Shown: positions 22,905 to 35,061, numbered from the stretch's first letter. The stretch: 64,000 nt of DNA from Amphiduros pacificus (GCA_949316495.1 OX439006.1:50397369-50461368), one strand, 5' to 3'. The notes: a model not told the origin generated them from the sequence alone. Translations and numbers: made by a program.

Positions 22905-25900
22905 TATATAAGGCCTGTTTGTTATCTGGCGCTCCTGATACCGCCCTTCTGGTTGGTGATATGGTATCTAAGTGATAGTGTATCTGATAGGGGCTCAGTT
23001 GGCACTTTTTTGGCCTGGGAATCGTGTTAGATTTGCCTCTCACCTGCACAATGTGTAGAGGGTCCACGCTCCCCTGCTGCCTCATGTCACCATAGGCTTC
23101 GTGCTGCTTACATAATGTATCCTCCAGCTGAAACACACATCATAGCAATATTTCAATTATTGCTGGTATACCCAAGATATATTACATATATGATTATAGA
23201 ATAGGCCCCCCTGCCAATCTCTCCGACCAATGATTAAATATAGTGGAGTTGTACAGTTCTGGTTCCTGTAAAGATGTACAGTTCCGGTGTGTACTTTTCA
23301 ATGAGGAAAAAACAACATGGAGATCTGCAATCGGTCTTTGAAAGACATTTTTTTACACAATTATATAATTACATATACATGATAATATGACGAAGTGTGA
23401 AGCTTACCGTTTGATTTTCTTCTTCAGAGATGACATGATCAGCTGCCAGCTCTAAAAACACCACATATCTTCCCCTCTCTCGCGATTCTCCTACAAGATT
23501 CATTAAACAGTAATAACTTCCACTTTATCAATCAGTGGTGATCACTATTAACCCAGCTGGCTTTCATTCCTGTTATGAGCCTCAATGTGAGACTCCCGGG
23601 CTGCTTTTAGCCAAGGTTGGCTCTTGCATCCGGAAGTGAACAGTTTCCGGTCTATTTTCCTATTGTGGACATTATCACCTCCCTCCCAAGTCCAAATGGA
23701 CAGAAAATGTTACCAAGTGATTACTAAAATGGATCTTTATATGCGAGTGCTGACCTGTGATTTTCTCCATGTGGAAGCTCTCGCATGCAGTATAGTGGGC
23801 AATGGTCTGCTGCCACAGTTTGGCGCACTTGCTCACTGCTTCATACAAGGCCTTCTCCGGTGTCCTGTCATACGCTATATTCAAAATCTGACCAGTTCTG
23901 TTATAAACAACCAAATTGTTAGTGTTTCTAGCATTTTTATGATTCAAAATAGCTTGTTATATCATTTGATGGTATATTATGTAAGTGATTAATGATACAA
24001 TACTGTTTGAAACAAATTAATTGTATTTGTTAATGTGACATCTCCCAGTGCATTACAGTACATATTAATATGTTTAAAATGAAAGTTTAATAATATATAT
24101 TTCACGTAATAAACATGGTGTTGTTAAGTTGTATTATATCGTCCTTGTATAGATTAACACTGTTATATCATTTGATGGTATATTATGTAAGTGATTAATG
24201 ATACAATACTGTTTGAAACAAATTAATTGTATTTGTTAATGTGACATCTCCCAGTGCATTACAGTACATATTAATATGTTTAAAATGAAAGTTTAATAAT
24301 ATATATTACACGTAATAAACATGGTGTTGTTAAGTTGTATTATATCGTCCTTGTATAGATTAACACTGTTGATATAGAAGACTGGGGTGTGAAATAAGAG
24401 CTATTTGTCAATTTGTACCAAAGAAAAATAATGATATACCTGTACATGAAGTTGTATTTGGGAGTGTTGCCATGGAAACCAACAACTTTGATTACATCAC
24501 CAAAACGGTTTCGATAGAGACCATCACTATTGGTAGCCACAATCTCATACACCTTGCCCACCTCCAACTGCAAGATGGAATCAGCATGTGAAATCAGCAT
24601 GTGAAATCAGCATGTGAAATCAGCATGTCAAATCAGCATGTCAAATCAGCATGTCAAATCAGCATGTCAAATCAGCATGTCAAATCAGCATGTCAAATCA
24701 GCAATTATTGAAACGTGAATTTGTTTCATAGATTGTGATGATTTGGCCTATAATTTAGATTCATTGTTGGAACACAATGAAATGCTAAAACAATAAAAAC
24801 ATTGGAATGAGAACTTGAAGATGCGATAAATTGGACTTGCACCAGAGTGCAGGTTGTTTGACAACAACAAAAATAGAAAATAATCTAACCTGATCCATGA
24901 AAAGAGTTTCTGGGTTGGGATCATCCTTCTGTTCTATTGGTATGAACTCCATGAAGTTAACAGTGGGTATGAGTGTGAAGTCATTAGAAGTGGTATCACT
25001 GTCCAGCAACATGCCATGCATGCCTTCAGTTCCACCATGAAATGCAAAATACATGGCCACATTCTCCAGATAGCTCTCTGCCAACATCTGTGCTGAGTGA
25101 GCAAAACCTCCAGATTTAACTATTCCAGCTAGGCACAGATTGGGCCAGATTCTCCGCCCGATGCCCTTGTTTCCTGTAGTAAACAGAGATCTGAGTTGAT
25201 GAGCTCTTGCAGGACTGGCAACAAAGTGCTGGTTGAGATTAGACAGGGTGTCATCAGTGACATTCTCCATGGATCTGATCTTTCCTCTCTCGATGTCCTC
25301 ACACAGGTCGGCATGGTTGTGCTCCATGAACTTAAAGAAGGAGAGGAGGAGGTCACTGGAGAAGCCCTGGATGGCTGCCAGATCAGGGTCGGCCAGCGAG
25401 AAGGCGGCCTGCACGTAGAATGACGGGTGCTCCTTGGTGATGGACATCAGCGCCGCGGGTACAACATTGTAACCAAATGATTTGAGATAAAGAGAACTGA
25501 TGCCCCCCATCGGTACCCCGCCCGGGCTGGAGTTGCTGGGGTGGAATAACTTGAACTCCAGAACCCTTCTCAGGCCAATCTTGTTGTAATGGATGTCATT
25601 TAAAACATGAGCTTTACAAATGAATAGTTTAGCGATTCGCCTTGTGTCTGTATGGGTTCGTGGATACATTTTATTTTTGCCAGTAGTTCCAGATGACAAA
25701 CAAAGAAGTTCTACTTTATCTTTGGTTAAGATGTTTTCTTCTCCATTGGCAATTCTCTCCACATATTTTTCAATATGACTAAAATCCGTCAGAGGAAATT
25801 TCTTAACGTATTCCTCCCTAGATTTGATGTCTGACAATCGGTTATCTCTCCCATAAACTGTATTTGCATTACGTTCTAGGATTCTCATCAGGGTTTTATC

Positions 25901-26322
25901 TTGTGTGCCTTTAACATCTTTCAACTGGGCTATTAAATCATTGTAGATCCTTCGTGCTAATACCTTCCTGACCAGAATTTCCACCACATACTGTGACACC
26001 ATAGACCTGATGGTATGGCTATCACTGGGAGAATAGCGAGCCATATCTAAACAGGCCAAGCCCATCAGAAACAATCCGAGGCATATAGAGCCTGCAAAGA
26101 AAAAAACAAGCTCATTTGTATTTTTTCAATGTTTCCCTGTTCAAGAAGTTCTAATCATGTTACCAAATCCTATACCAAATCCGAAAACAGATCATTACCT
26201 TCAAACAGAAAGCGTGTTAAGGCTCCATCCTGGATTGCATCGATTACCCACCAGAGGGTGTGATAGGATAGGACGCTGCTCACAGAGGCCGCCACTATCA
26301 GCTGGAATGTTTTCACACCCAT
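16261..26322 (-). CDS. GH3 domain-containing protein, copy 2 (complete, 630 aa)
   Basis: Seven exons on the minus strand: 26199-26322, 24890-26091, 24440-24567, 23755-23897, 23408-23490, 23044-23127 and 16261-16389. All borders are GT-AG, the phases join, and the frame stays open for 630 codons plus stop. Landmarks in order: hydrophobic N-terminus, SSGTTGKNK (about residues 174-182), FHGGTEG, GLYRNRFGDVIKVVGF (about 457-472), RTGQ, the RYVVFLEL strand, a helix with LCKQHEAYGDMR, and the C-terminus VLRKQEGLKYLW with stop. This is the full GH3 layout. The last intron is about 6.6 kb and holds a DNA transposon, a LINE, a tRNA-derived SINE and a TA tract. The 3' end converges on the receptor kinase, 1.4 kb away. 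Enzymatic activity of animal GH3 proteins is unproven. Confidence 0.93.
16976..22164. mobile_element. TIR DNA transposon, copy 2, split by a LINE
   Basis: Same family as 11332-13859: TAGTCCAGTCAA at the left end, its inverse at the right, and a 3-bp duplication CAA (16973-16975 and 22165-22167). The same LCPTRW-type transposase remnant is seen more decayed at about 20940-21060. The LINE at 17371-19905 interrupts it. It lies in the last intron of GH3 copy 2. Confidence 0.83.
17371..19905 (-). mobile_element. CR1-like LINE, 5'-truncated, long open frame
   Basis: Non-LTR retrotransposon on the minus strand. The open frame ends at 17412 and is open for over 800 codons. It starts inside the apurinic-type endonuclease (VGDYNFH), then carries a complete reverse transcriptase with GVPQGSVLGPLLF and YADDTQLY, and a C-terminal part with LDYGNSLLAGLP and HWLPVEARIDFK typical of CR1-clade elements. 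The 3' end is GCGCTATATAAATTTT followed by a short TAA/TAT repeat. A target duplication TATCTGTCTGTT flanks it (about 17352-17363 and 19909-19920). The beginning of the endonuclease and any ORF1 are missing, so this copy cannot be autonomous. The intact frame suggests recent insertion. Confidence 0.92.
22168..22420 (+). mobile_element. tRNA-derived SINE of another family
   Basis: GTGGCTGGGTTTGGTAAGAC resembles an A box and GGTCCTGGGTTTGAATCCTG a B box. A non-tRNA body of about 170 bp follows. It starts directly after the target duplication of the DNA transposon ending at 22164. The right end is not sharply defined. Confidence 0.65.
22690..23001. repeat. 100-bp direct repeat flanking a (TA)n tract
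   Basis: The segment TCTTATATAAGGCCTGTTTG through GGGGCTCAGTT occurs at 22690-22789 and again at 22902-23001, with one visible base difference. A 110-bp TA run lies between. The right copy ends about 43 bases from exon 6 of GH3 copy 2, on its intron side. Confidence 0.93.
23954..24370. repeat. 208-bp tandem duplication in a GH3 copy 2 intron
   Basis: The stretch from ATATCATTTGATGG to AGATTAACACTGTT occurs twice in direct succession (about 23954-24162 and 24163-24370). Copy 1 has it once, so it arose after the segmental duplication. Confidence 0.93.
24581..24705. repeat. 13-bp tandem repeat near a splice acceptor
   Basis: Units ATCAGCATGTGAA and ATCAGCATGTCAA, about nine to ten copies against three in copy 1 (about 1153-1195). 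The array begins about 15 bases inside the intron from exon 3 of the GH3 gene. Confidence 0.92.
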
Positions 26323-26487
26323 GTCTAATCTAAAATATCAAAGTACGCTGATGAGTCGATTTAGTTAGCAATCCTCCCTAATGCTCATTTAACAAATATA
26401 AGACATAAGCAAATGCGGCTAATGTGCCAAGAAATACCAATGGGGAAACGACATATTTTGCGTTTAAACATTATGTTTTTAATTGAC

Positions 26488-26853
26488 AGGGGACAGGGCT
26501 GAGTAGAGGGGGCAGGACTGAGTAGAGGGGGCAGGGCTGAGTAGAGGGGGCAGGGCTGAGTAGAGGGGGCACGGCTGAGTAGAGGGGGCAGGGCTGAGTA
26601 GAGGGGGCAGGACTGAGTAGAGGGGGCAGGGCTGAGTAGAGGGGCAGGGCTGAGTAGAGGGGGGAGGGCTGAGTAGAGGGGCAGGACTGAGTAGAGGGGG
26701 CAGGGCTGAGTAGAGGGGCAGGGCTGAGTAGAGGGGCAGGGCTGAGTAGAGGGGCAGGGCTGAGTAGAGGGGCAGGGCTGAGTAGAGGGGCAGGACTGAG
26801 TAGAGGGGCAGGGCAGAGTAGAGGGGCAGGGCTGAGTAGAGGGGCAGGGCTGG
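26488..26853. repeat. G-rich 18-19 bp minisatellite, expanded copy
   Basis: About 20 units of the GGGGCAGGGCTGAGTAGA repeat, equivalent to 2991-3232 but longer. It lies within 200 bp upstream of the GH3 copy 2 start codon. Confidence 0.95.
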
Positions 26854-27064
26854 CGGGAGAGAGCTGCACCTATGTGAGGAGCGAAGGTGCAATGCTGAGA
26901 GGCGAGAGAAAAATATATGGCCCAAAATCAGTGAATCAAGAAGTTGAGATGCTATCTAATGCTACATATCCTGAACCTTTATCTACTACTACTACTTAAA
27001 AATAAGATATGCCCGGCTGACTTTCACTTAGGTCATCATTTCACCTGATATGGAAACAACTTAT

Positions 27065-27215
27065 GAGTGTGAACAGTGGTGACAATATACTGCATAGTTA
27101 TATACTTATATTGATAACTTTTGAGCCTGAATAGTGGTGACAATATACTGCATAGTTATATATTTACATTCACAACATATGAGTGTGAATAATGGTGACA
27201 ATATACTGCATAGTT
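27065..27215. repeat. About 59-bp tandem repeat, contracted copy
   Basis: About three units of the GTGGTGACAATATACTGCAT repeat that has about ten units in copy 1. Confidence 0.9.
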
Positions 27216-28121
27216 TACTAATCTAGAGTTCTCTAAATTGGAGAATGTCCGATCCCAATATTTATGTTATGCCAGTGAAATCCGATCAAGTCTACTGCAA
27301 ATTTCAAGTCATTCATAACAGAGTCATAACAATATTCAAAACAATATGTACTGGTATTGGGGAAAATAACATGAACTAGATGACATATGTGAATTATCAT
27401 ATATTACTTTGTAACTTGCGTTTTTTTTCTTCTACAAATGATTGCATTAAACCCTGTCGTACTGTAGTCATTTTACAGCCATGCTCAATGCACTTTGACT
27501 CATTACATTATCAAAGTCTTCTTTTCTCATATCTTGAACTAACAAAGCCTGTTGTGCTATGTACATAAACTGTGTTAGGTGATTTCAATGTTTATGTAAC
27601 GTTACGCAATGGAGGATAGACCATTAAAGCTTTCATAAAATCACGGAGGTCACAGGCAATTTTACAGAGATACGGGGAACGTTGAAATGATATGTTGTCA
27701 TGAAACAAAATTTATCTACTTATGCAGTTTCTTTATTAAGAAAGCCCAAACCTTTATAGTAACCAGGCAGAGAAAATACTTAAAAAACGAATTTATTTGT
27801 TTATGGTTTTCTTTCTTGTGGAGCATTGTCTTTTTATAGTCAATTTAAAATATTCTCCGCCAACTTATGTGTTGTCTGCTGTTATGAATGACTGTTTAAA
27901 ACACTGGCATCAACATTAAAGTAGTGTTGGTAAAGCACTATAAAATTTCCTATTTTCCTATTTAATAAATATCCTTAAACATACATACGGATATTAGAAC
28001 GTGTGCACCCAGGGAAATATTAATGATCAACAGAATGGGGAATATATGCAAACATGATTGGAAGTGGAAAAAATATTTAGAATGGCCTTACACGGGAACA
28101 AAAGTGCAATTCTACTTAACT

Positions 28122-28590
28122 CCACCCCCTGATTGAATAGTGGTCGATGCCTAATCACCCCCTGATTGAATAGTGGTCGATGCCTAATCACCCCCTGGTT
28201 GAATAGTGGTCGATGCCTAATCACCCCCTGGTTGAATAGTGGTCGATGCCTAATCACCCCCTGATTGAATAGTGGTCGATGCCTAATCACCCCCTGATTG
28301 AATAGTGGTCGATGCCTAATCACCCCCTGATTGAATAGTGGTCGATGCCTAATCACCCCCTGATTGAATAGAGGTCGATGCCTAATCACCCCCTGATTGA
28401 ATAGTGGTCGATGCCTAATCACCCCCTGATTGAATAGTGGTCGATGCCTAATCACCCCCTGATTGAATAGTGGTCGATGCCTAATCACCCCATGATTGAA
28501 TAGTGGTCGATGCCTAATCACCCCCTGATTGAATAATGGTCGAGGCCTGATCACCCCCTGATTGAATAGTGGTCGAGGCCTGATCACAAG
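28122..28590. repeat. 33-bp minisatellite, about 14 units
   Basis: Unit CCCCTGATTGAATAGTGGTC plus GATGCCTAATCA. The period is a multiple of three, so the minus strand is open (repeat VIRHRPLFNQG). No start context, splice signal or family similarity supports a protein. Absent from copy 1 of the segmental duplication. Confidence 0.95.
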
Positions 28591-28942
28591 TTCTGAGAGG
28601 GAGGGGGATTCACTAGGGCATTGAAATGCCAACCTGTTTCTGGAACACAATGGGCATATGTTTTTTCGATTATCGCAGCCATGAGAACACAGACTAGCCT
28701 TTCATGATAAACTGGTTAAGTAAGAAACAACATGTTTTCTATCTTTCCCGATAATGCAGCATGACCAATCATAAAACTGATCGTGAATCTAACCAAGTCA
28801 AACCGAATCAAACCAGAACAAAATAAACTTAAATTGTAAAGGTTATTTCCAGTGTAGGAACTTGATCGAATGATTTGTAGCAAACAATAGTTTTCAGATA
28901 TGCTGTATTTTCTGTCCTAGATCTCGGTCAATGCCCTCTTAA

Positions 28943-29256
28943 GGTCTATAATCCACAATGAAACACTGGGACAGACTTATGTTTTTTTGGCTTAAATGTG
29001 TTCAAAGTCATGTTATTTGTTAATTTAGCACAGAAAAAGTAAACTTAACCAGCTAGTCTTAAACTTAAAACGGGTTCGACTCAGTTATTGCAGCTGGACA
29101 CCATGTGTGCTGTATGAGAAATACCACACTGACGTCATAGCCTCACTCTCATCCTGGAATCCCCCAGAGCATGCAGAGCCGAAGGCAGTTACGTAAATAT
29201 ACGAGACCACACGAAGTTCTCTCCTGATGCTTCAAACTGATTGTGGATTATAGACC
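28943..29256. mobile_element. TTAA-flanked MITE (piggyBac-type)
   Basis: 17-bp terminal inverted repeats GGTCTATAATCCACAAT, flanked by TTAA at 28939-28942 and 29257-29260. Copy 1 has the empty site near 4722 as CTCTAAAGC, matching CTCTTAAGC after one base change. No transposase inside. Confidence 0.93.
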
Positions 29257-29639
29257 TTAAGCAAAATTAGGTTTAGAACGACAACAACAAGTCGTTTGCG
29301 TGGTCTATATAAGGAGGATGTTTTTCTATGTAGACATGCTTCTTGACTTTGAAAATAATGTCACAAGCCTTTCAACCATATCAGATGTCTGACTCGAATG
29401 TCAGTGTCTTAAGCATAGAATTTTGCGATAATGAATCACCTGGAGGGTGATAGCGGAGTTAGTTACAGTTACCCCCAGGAAGGTCTCCATCAGTTAAAGT
29501 TTCCTATTTGGTGGTTTACTTGGGTTGGAAAGTCACTTTCAGTTGTTTACTTTTAGTAAGAATGTGCCATAAGCTGTGTAAATGAGTGGAGTGTCCTGTT
29601 GTTGGTTTACATTGGTTTAGAGTGTCGTGTTGAGTGGCT

Positions 29640-30352
29640 TATATTGGTGAGTGTCCTGTTGGGTGGCTTATATTGGTGAGAGTGTCCTATTGGGTGGCTT
29701 ATATTGGTGAGAGTGTCCTATTGGGTGGCTTATATTGGTGAGAGTGTCGTGTTGGGTGGCTTATATTGGTGAGAGTGTCCTGTTGGGTGGCTTATATTGG
29801 TGAGTGTCCTGTTGGGTGGCTTATATTGGTGAGAGTGTCCGGTTGGGTGGCTTATATTGGTGAATGTCCTTTTGGGTGGCTTATATTGGTGTGGGTGTCC
29901 TGTTGGGTGGCTTATATTGGTGAGTGTCCTGTTGGGTGGCTTATATTGGTGTGGGTGTCCTGTTGGGTGGCTTATATTGGTGAATGTCCTGTTGGGTGGC
30001 TTATATTGGTGAGAGTGTCCTGTTGGGTGGCTTATATTAGTGAGTGTCCTGTTGGGTGGCTTATATTGGTGTGGGTGTCCTGTTGGGTGGCTTATATTGG
30101 TGAGAGTGTCCTGTTGGGTGGCTTATATTGGTGTGAGTGTCGTGTTGGGTGGCTTATATTGGTGAGAGTGTCCTGTTGGGTGGCTTATATTGGTGAGAGT
30201 GTCCTGTTGGGTGGCTTATATTGGTGAGAGTGTCCTGTTGGGTGGCTTATATTGGTGAGAGTGTCGTGTTGGGTGGCTTATATTGGTGAGAGTGTCGTGT
30301 TGGGTGGCTTATATTGGTGAGAGTGTCCTGTTGGGTGGCTTATATTGGTTAG
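29640..30352. repeat. 28-30 bp minisatellite, about 24 units
   Basis: Unit GTGTCCTGTTGGGTGGCTTA followed by TATTGGTGAGA, with two-base length variants. The open frames over it are artefacts. Absent from copy 1 of the duplication. Confidence 0.95.
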
Positions 30353-30927
30353 TGTAAAAAGGTCAGAGAAATAGTGTAAAAATGGAAATGAAATTTAAAA
30401 TACTGATCTTCAAACCTAAATGCCCACACCTTTTAGCGCTATGTATTGGGTAAATAATAACAAATCACTGATGGTCACTGCAGATCTACCATAGACGCAA
30501 ACATGATATCAATGGTATGATCACTAAGCCATGCTGACAAATAAGAGCGATGAATGTGTATAACACAACTTGTAATGTGATTCATTCAAGATCACAATAC
30601 ATCGATTAGTGCCAAGCATTAAGCATTCAAACTGCATATCAAAAATTACAAATTATGAAATCAAGATTTTGGAACTGTATCTATCATACAGTACATGGTA
30701 TAAGTAAGCGGGGTTGAGAGCGAATCTTACCGTGTGTGTTGATGTGGTGCTCTGTCCAATGTCCCACATCACAATGACACAATGACACAGGTCTATCAAC
30801 TATCAACTATCTACTCCATATCTTCTTGCGTCACGCACTGGCACAGTTATCCCATCTCATAACAGACTACCTAACTCTAACGCCTTCACTTAGTAACTAT
30901 CTTTCACTTAGAAATGTGTGTTTTAGT

Positions 30928-30929
<2 letters not shown>

Positions 30930-31019
<90 letters not shown>
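30930..31019. repeat. (TA)n microsatellite at the right duplication boundary
   Basis: TA run in which similarity to copy 1 ends. Confidence 0.93.
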
Positions 31020-33370
31020 AATATCATAAATTTATATATATCATAAATTTATTAATTATAAATATTCATTAAGGTTATTCCACACAAATTAAATTAGAGG
31101 TCTAAGAAATATATCTAAAAAGATAATGTTAATGATTACACATTGGAAATCACAATCTATATGGATTATAATTAAATATCAAGTGGGATTTTACTTAAGA
31201 TACCAAATTTTAAAACTGCCAAAATTCAAATGAATTTGAAGTCAGGGTTATGAGGCTAAAATAGATTAAAATGATTAAAATATAATGGGAGAATCGATAT
31301 TCAAACTATTATATGTTAGAAAGTATTCTAATATTCTATCATACATCATATTTAAGGGTATTTGTGTGTATGTGTCATATGTGAGCTATTTTTAAAGTCC
31401 AATTTGAATACTTACAGAAAGGAACAGGCAAACTGCTCAATGTTAAAAAATAGTCCCCTTTCCAAATAGATTTATAGTGATCAAATCATGTAGGACTAAA
31501 TACAAAGGCCATTTCTGATCAGGTCTATTGCAAATGATATACTATTGATAAAAATTGGTAAATAAAGTACACCCCGAAACTTTTGGAAAAAACGTTTATT
31601 TTGTAATTGCTCATATTCCTGAGTGTTAAACACTCATTTTATTTCCAAATTAACAGGAGACATAAAACAACATAAAATGAGAAAATATGCTTCAGTAGGA
31701 TCACAGTAAATTCTCTTGTGATAAAAACGACACCAACATCATTAAATAAGCTCTTTTTCTTCTAAGTAATCTGCGCAACAGTTTTTCTTCTCAGTCTTAT
31801 TCATTTCTCCCCAAACCAAGGAAATCAGATCCACTAGTTCTAGTTCAAATATTGCAGTTCTTAAAACGTATTAAATTCATTAACACAATGATATCAGGGT
31901 ATCTATTTTTACAATGAAAATGAATATCTTCGCACAAAAACCTCATTTTTATGCTTTTATAACTGCCACCAGGGGGTACTCAACACAAAGGCACAGAAAT
32001 ACCCTTAATGTATAATTGGAGACTTCAGAAATATCAAACTTATGTGCAGTAAACAAATAGCTAACACATGGAAACATCTTAATGAGATGCACTGAACATT
32101 TATATATCAGATATCCAGTGAACATATATTCTATGGATGGACATTGAATTTTGCACAGGCCGACTTTATTATCAGTTGCATCTTGGTGCCCTGCATATGT
32201 CCTACTACATAGAGACTGCTTATGGAATAAATATGTTATAGTTCACGCCTTATCCATTGCTGTATTGAAATGAAAATAATAGCTTGAAACCCCCTAACTA
32301 AACAATAGCACAATTTTAAATCCTCATCGATTTATTAATCAAGTATTCACACATTGTGGTAAATATCGTACAGCTATGTTCTTTTGCATCACACAATATA
32401 GTTTCATTGCTGAAGTCTACAATTCCAGGAATTGCATTACAGGTAACTTTTATTGTATTTTCAATTGTTTTTGCTGTTGTCTTTTTCGGTCGTTTTGTGT
32501 TATCTTAATGCATTAGTATCTATTTTTTTGTGATTTTATTTGAACATTTTCATTATAAATCATTTGTCAAATGCTTTACCAAGCATAGCAATAAATATAC
32601 ATTTACCTCTGATAACCAAAATATTAATCAACTTATCCCAAAATGTAAACTAAGAAAAAAAAAGAATTTTACAATCTCTACTTTTTCACAGCTATGACTT
32701 AAGATCCCACGCGCATTGTTGTAACATCTTAACTCCAATCTAATATCTAACAAAGACCCTGTTACAAAAATATACCTTTTCAACAACTCGTTCACAATTA
32801 CTTGATATTCAATATATGTTAAAATGCAGCCAGAAATAGGCCTTTTGTCATTCACTTCCTCCCATCTGGAAATAACAAAACACAGCCTTGATATCATTAC
32901 TTCACGTGTCTTGGTTGCTTTGAAAGAAACTTAAGCAGTCTCCCTCATTCAATGTAAAAGACACTGAGGTAACTGATCTGGAGAAAACCAAACAGTAATT
33001 GCTCATTGCAGAACATTGCTTTGCAGACAAAATGTATTCTTAATTTGATTTGTAGTTGCTCACTCTCACATATTGTTCCTATGGCAGGAAGTGAGGACAA
33101 CTGACCTTTAATATTAACTCTGAAGATTAATTGCATATAACAAGAGAGCTGAAATATAAATATAAATCTAGACTATATTTCAAAACACGCGATTTTGTTT
33201 TGTAAATCCTGAAATGTTTGTTGCAGAAAGATTGTTTGTTAGGAGAAATGACAAACTATGAAAGATGTAATGAAATTCTCTTAAGAAATGCTAGAGAACT
33301 ATACGATGGATTAGTATACTTTGACTGAGGTGCAACTTAGACTCTTAATGACCAAAAAGGGTATGAATGA
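31020..33370. other. AT-rich intergenic DNA, no gene recognised
   Basis: Only short unsupported ORFs (for example 32628-32897 and 32945-33136 on the minus strand). No repeat structure or transposon end was noticed. Confidence 0.6.
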
Positions 33371-33374
33371 GCGA

Positions 33375-33640
33375 TTTCACATTCACCATGGATGATGTTA
33401 ATAAACTGACCATGGAGGGTTTTACTGCTACTATTCACACTCACCATGGGTTATGTTACATGTTGTTCATACTCGCCATGGATGAGGTAGATACCAGTAG
33501 TTACTCACACCATGGAAGGTATAAATGTTGTACCAGAACATACAATATGGTGTGTTAATGTTGTTGTTCACACCAACCATTGAGGGTTTAAATGTTGTTC
33601 ACATTCACCAATGGAGAGTGTCCAAATCACTCGTTATGGA
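33375..33640. repeat. Degenerate short tandem repeat
   Basis: Loosely repeated TTCACACTCACCATGGAGGG and ATGTTGTTCACA words, roughly 30-45 bp apart and clearly diverged. It generates spurious ATG-rich ORFs. Confidence 0.6.
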
Positions 33641-34175
33641 GGGCGTACAACTTGCTGGTAAATCGATCTGCGACGTATATATATATTAAAGATAGTATGC
33701 ACAACAAGGATATTTCATGTTTCATGTCTACAAGCAGGCATCTCATCCATCAATTAGTGTTTAGTTTTTTCCGTTACTTTATCCTATGGTCATATCTTGT
33801 TGCTATCATCAGTTTTCTAGAATCCCTTCTAAATTCATCCGATCTTTTATCTGTAAAAGAAAAAAAAAGATACATGACAGCACATATATGGTGTATTAGA
33901 TGACATATATTGGCATGCATCAATTTTCAGAGCAGAGTGCTGGAACAACGCCATCTAGTGGTTAAACCGATTCTGATAACCTCTCTGTCTGTCATGACAT
34001 CGTCAATTACTGCTAAGACCATGATACTCTTTTGATAGCATTATATGGGGAAATCACGATATGCGCCAGTTGTACAACTGATATGCCAACATCTCAATCA
34101 ACACCATAGATTCAGGATAGTAAATGCTTCTCTGCTTTTATCTCATACTTGGTGCTTCAAGAGAGTGTTCTGCAC

Positions 34176-34948
34176 CATAGAGAACCGCATCAATTTTCAA
34201 CGTGTGCGTGTATTGTTTACTTGCAGCTCACTGCACGTGCTGGTCGATGACGTCATGTCAAGGGTTTGGCACGTGCACGAGGTGTAAATATGATATACTT
34301 CAAGAGATGAAACAAGTTTTTCAGGAATGTCTCACCGTAGAGCATACAGAGCATTATGAATGGTGTGCTTTGGACGGCAGATGCAGAATACAAAGATAGA
34401 ACAATTCCAGAGAAAAATATTCCAAAATATTAAATATATTCCATGTTTTTGTCAACTTTCTTGTCTGCAGAAAATTCAGATCACTTTTGTGCCCGGAAGT
34501 AAACAGATTCTCGTGAGTGCTAAATGCTGATTGGTTGGTGCAAAGCCTTCAGTATTGTTATGAATGACCTCACGTGAAAATGTATTGTGACGTTATATAA
34601 CTTCTTCAGCTACCAATTACTTCCGGGCACCAAAGTGATCTGAATTTTTTTTGATGCCATACCTCTGACTTTGGAACAATATAAAGTAACATTCCTGATA
34701 TATTTCTGGAATATTAAAATCACAGACCACAAGTTAATTCATTTTAGAAGATGGCTAGATACACATTTGGAGGGAAAGCAATCGTTTGCACAGTTTACAA
34801 CATCATCTGCCTCGGAAGGTCAGGAAATGCATAGATTTTTGTTTCCTCTCTTGATATATCATCATATTTGCGTACGCATCGATATCCCTGCACGTGCAGT
34901 GGTCCACGTGCTGTGAGAGCTGGCTGGAAGCTAATGCGGTTCTCTATG
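34176..34948. mobile_element. hAT-like MITE, unit E1
   Basis: 773 bp. It starts CATAGAGAACCGCATCA and ends with the inverse. It is flanked by the 8-bp duplication TTCTGCAC (34168-34175 and 34949-34956). Inside are an E-box/CRE/E-box block (CACGTG, TGACGTCA, CACGTG at about 34235-34275) and an internal inverted repeat at 34472-34647. No transposase ORF. Confidence 0.9.
34472..34647. repeat. Internal 29-bp inverted repeat shared by the hAT-like MITEs
   Basis: Arms TTCAGATCACTTTTGTGCCC and its inverse enclose about 120 bp. The same structure occurs at about 35693-35878 and 36173-36355, always at the same place inside the MITE. It was therefore inherited, perhaps from an older MITE insertion into the ancestor. 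Confidence 0.85.
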
Positions 34949-35061
34949 TTCTGCACCATAGAGAACCGCATCAGTTTGTTCCCACTGCACGTGCTGGTCA
35001 ATGACGTCATGTCAATGGTTGGCACGTGCACGAGGCGATCACGTAACGCAAATATGATGTA

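Larger units (their letters stand above)
23245..30945. repeat. Segmental duplication, copy 2
   Basis: Second copy of bases 1-5295, ending in the TA tract at 30.93 kb. It is enlarged relative to copy 1 by sequence inserted between 27.94 and 30.36 kb, including two minisatellites and a TTAA-flanked MITE, and by a 208-bp internal duplication at 23954-24370. Confidence 0.93.

Noticed and set aside
28027-28650. 207-codon repetitive ORF that could be a repeat protein
   Set aside because: It is a 33-bp minisatellite. An open frame is expected when the period is divisible by three, and there is no start context or splice support.
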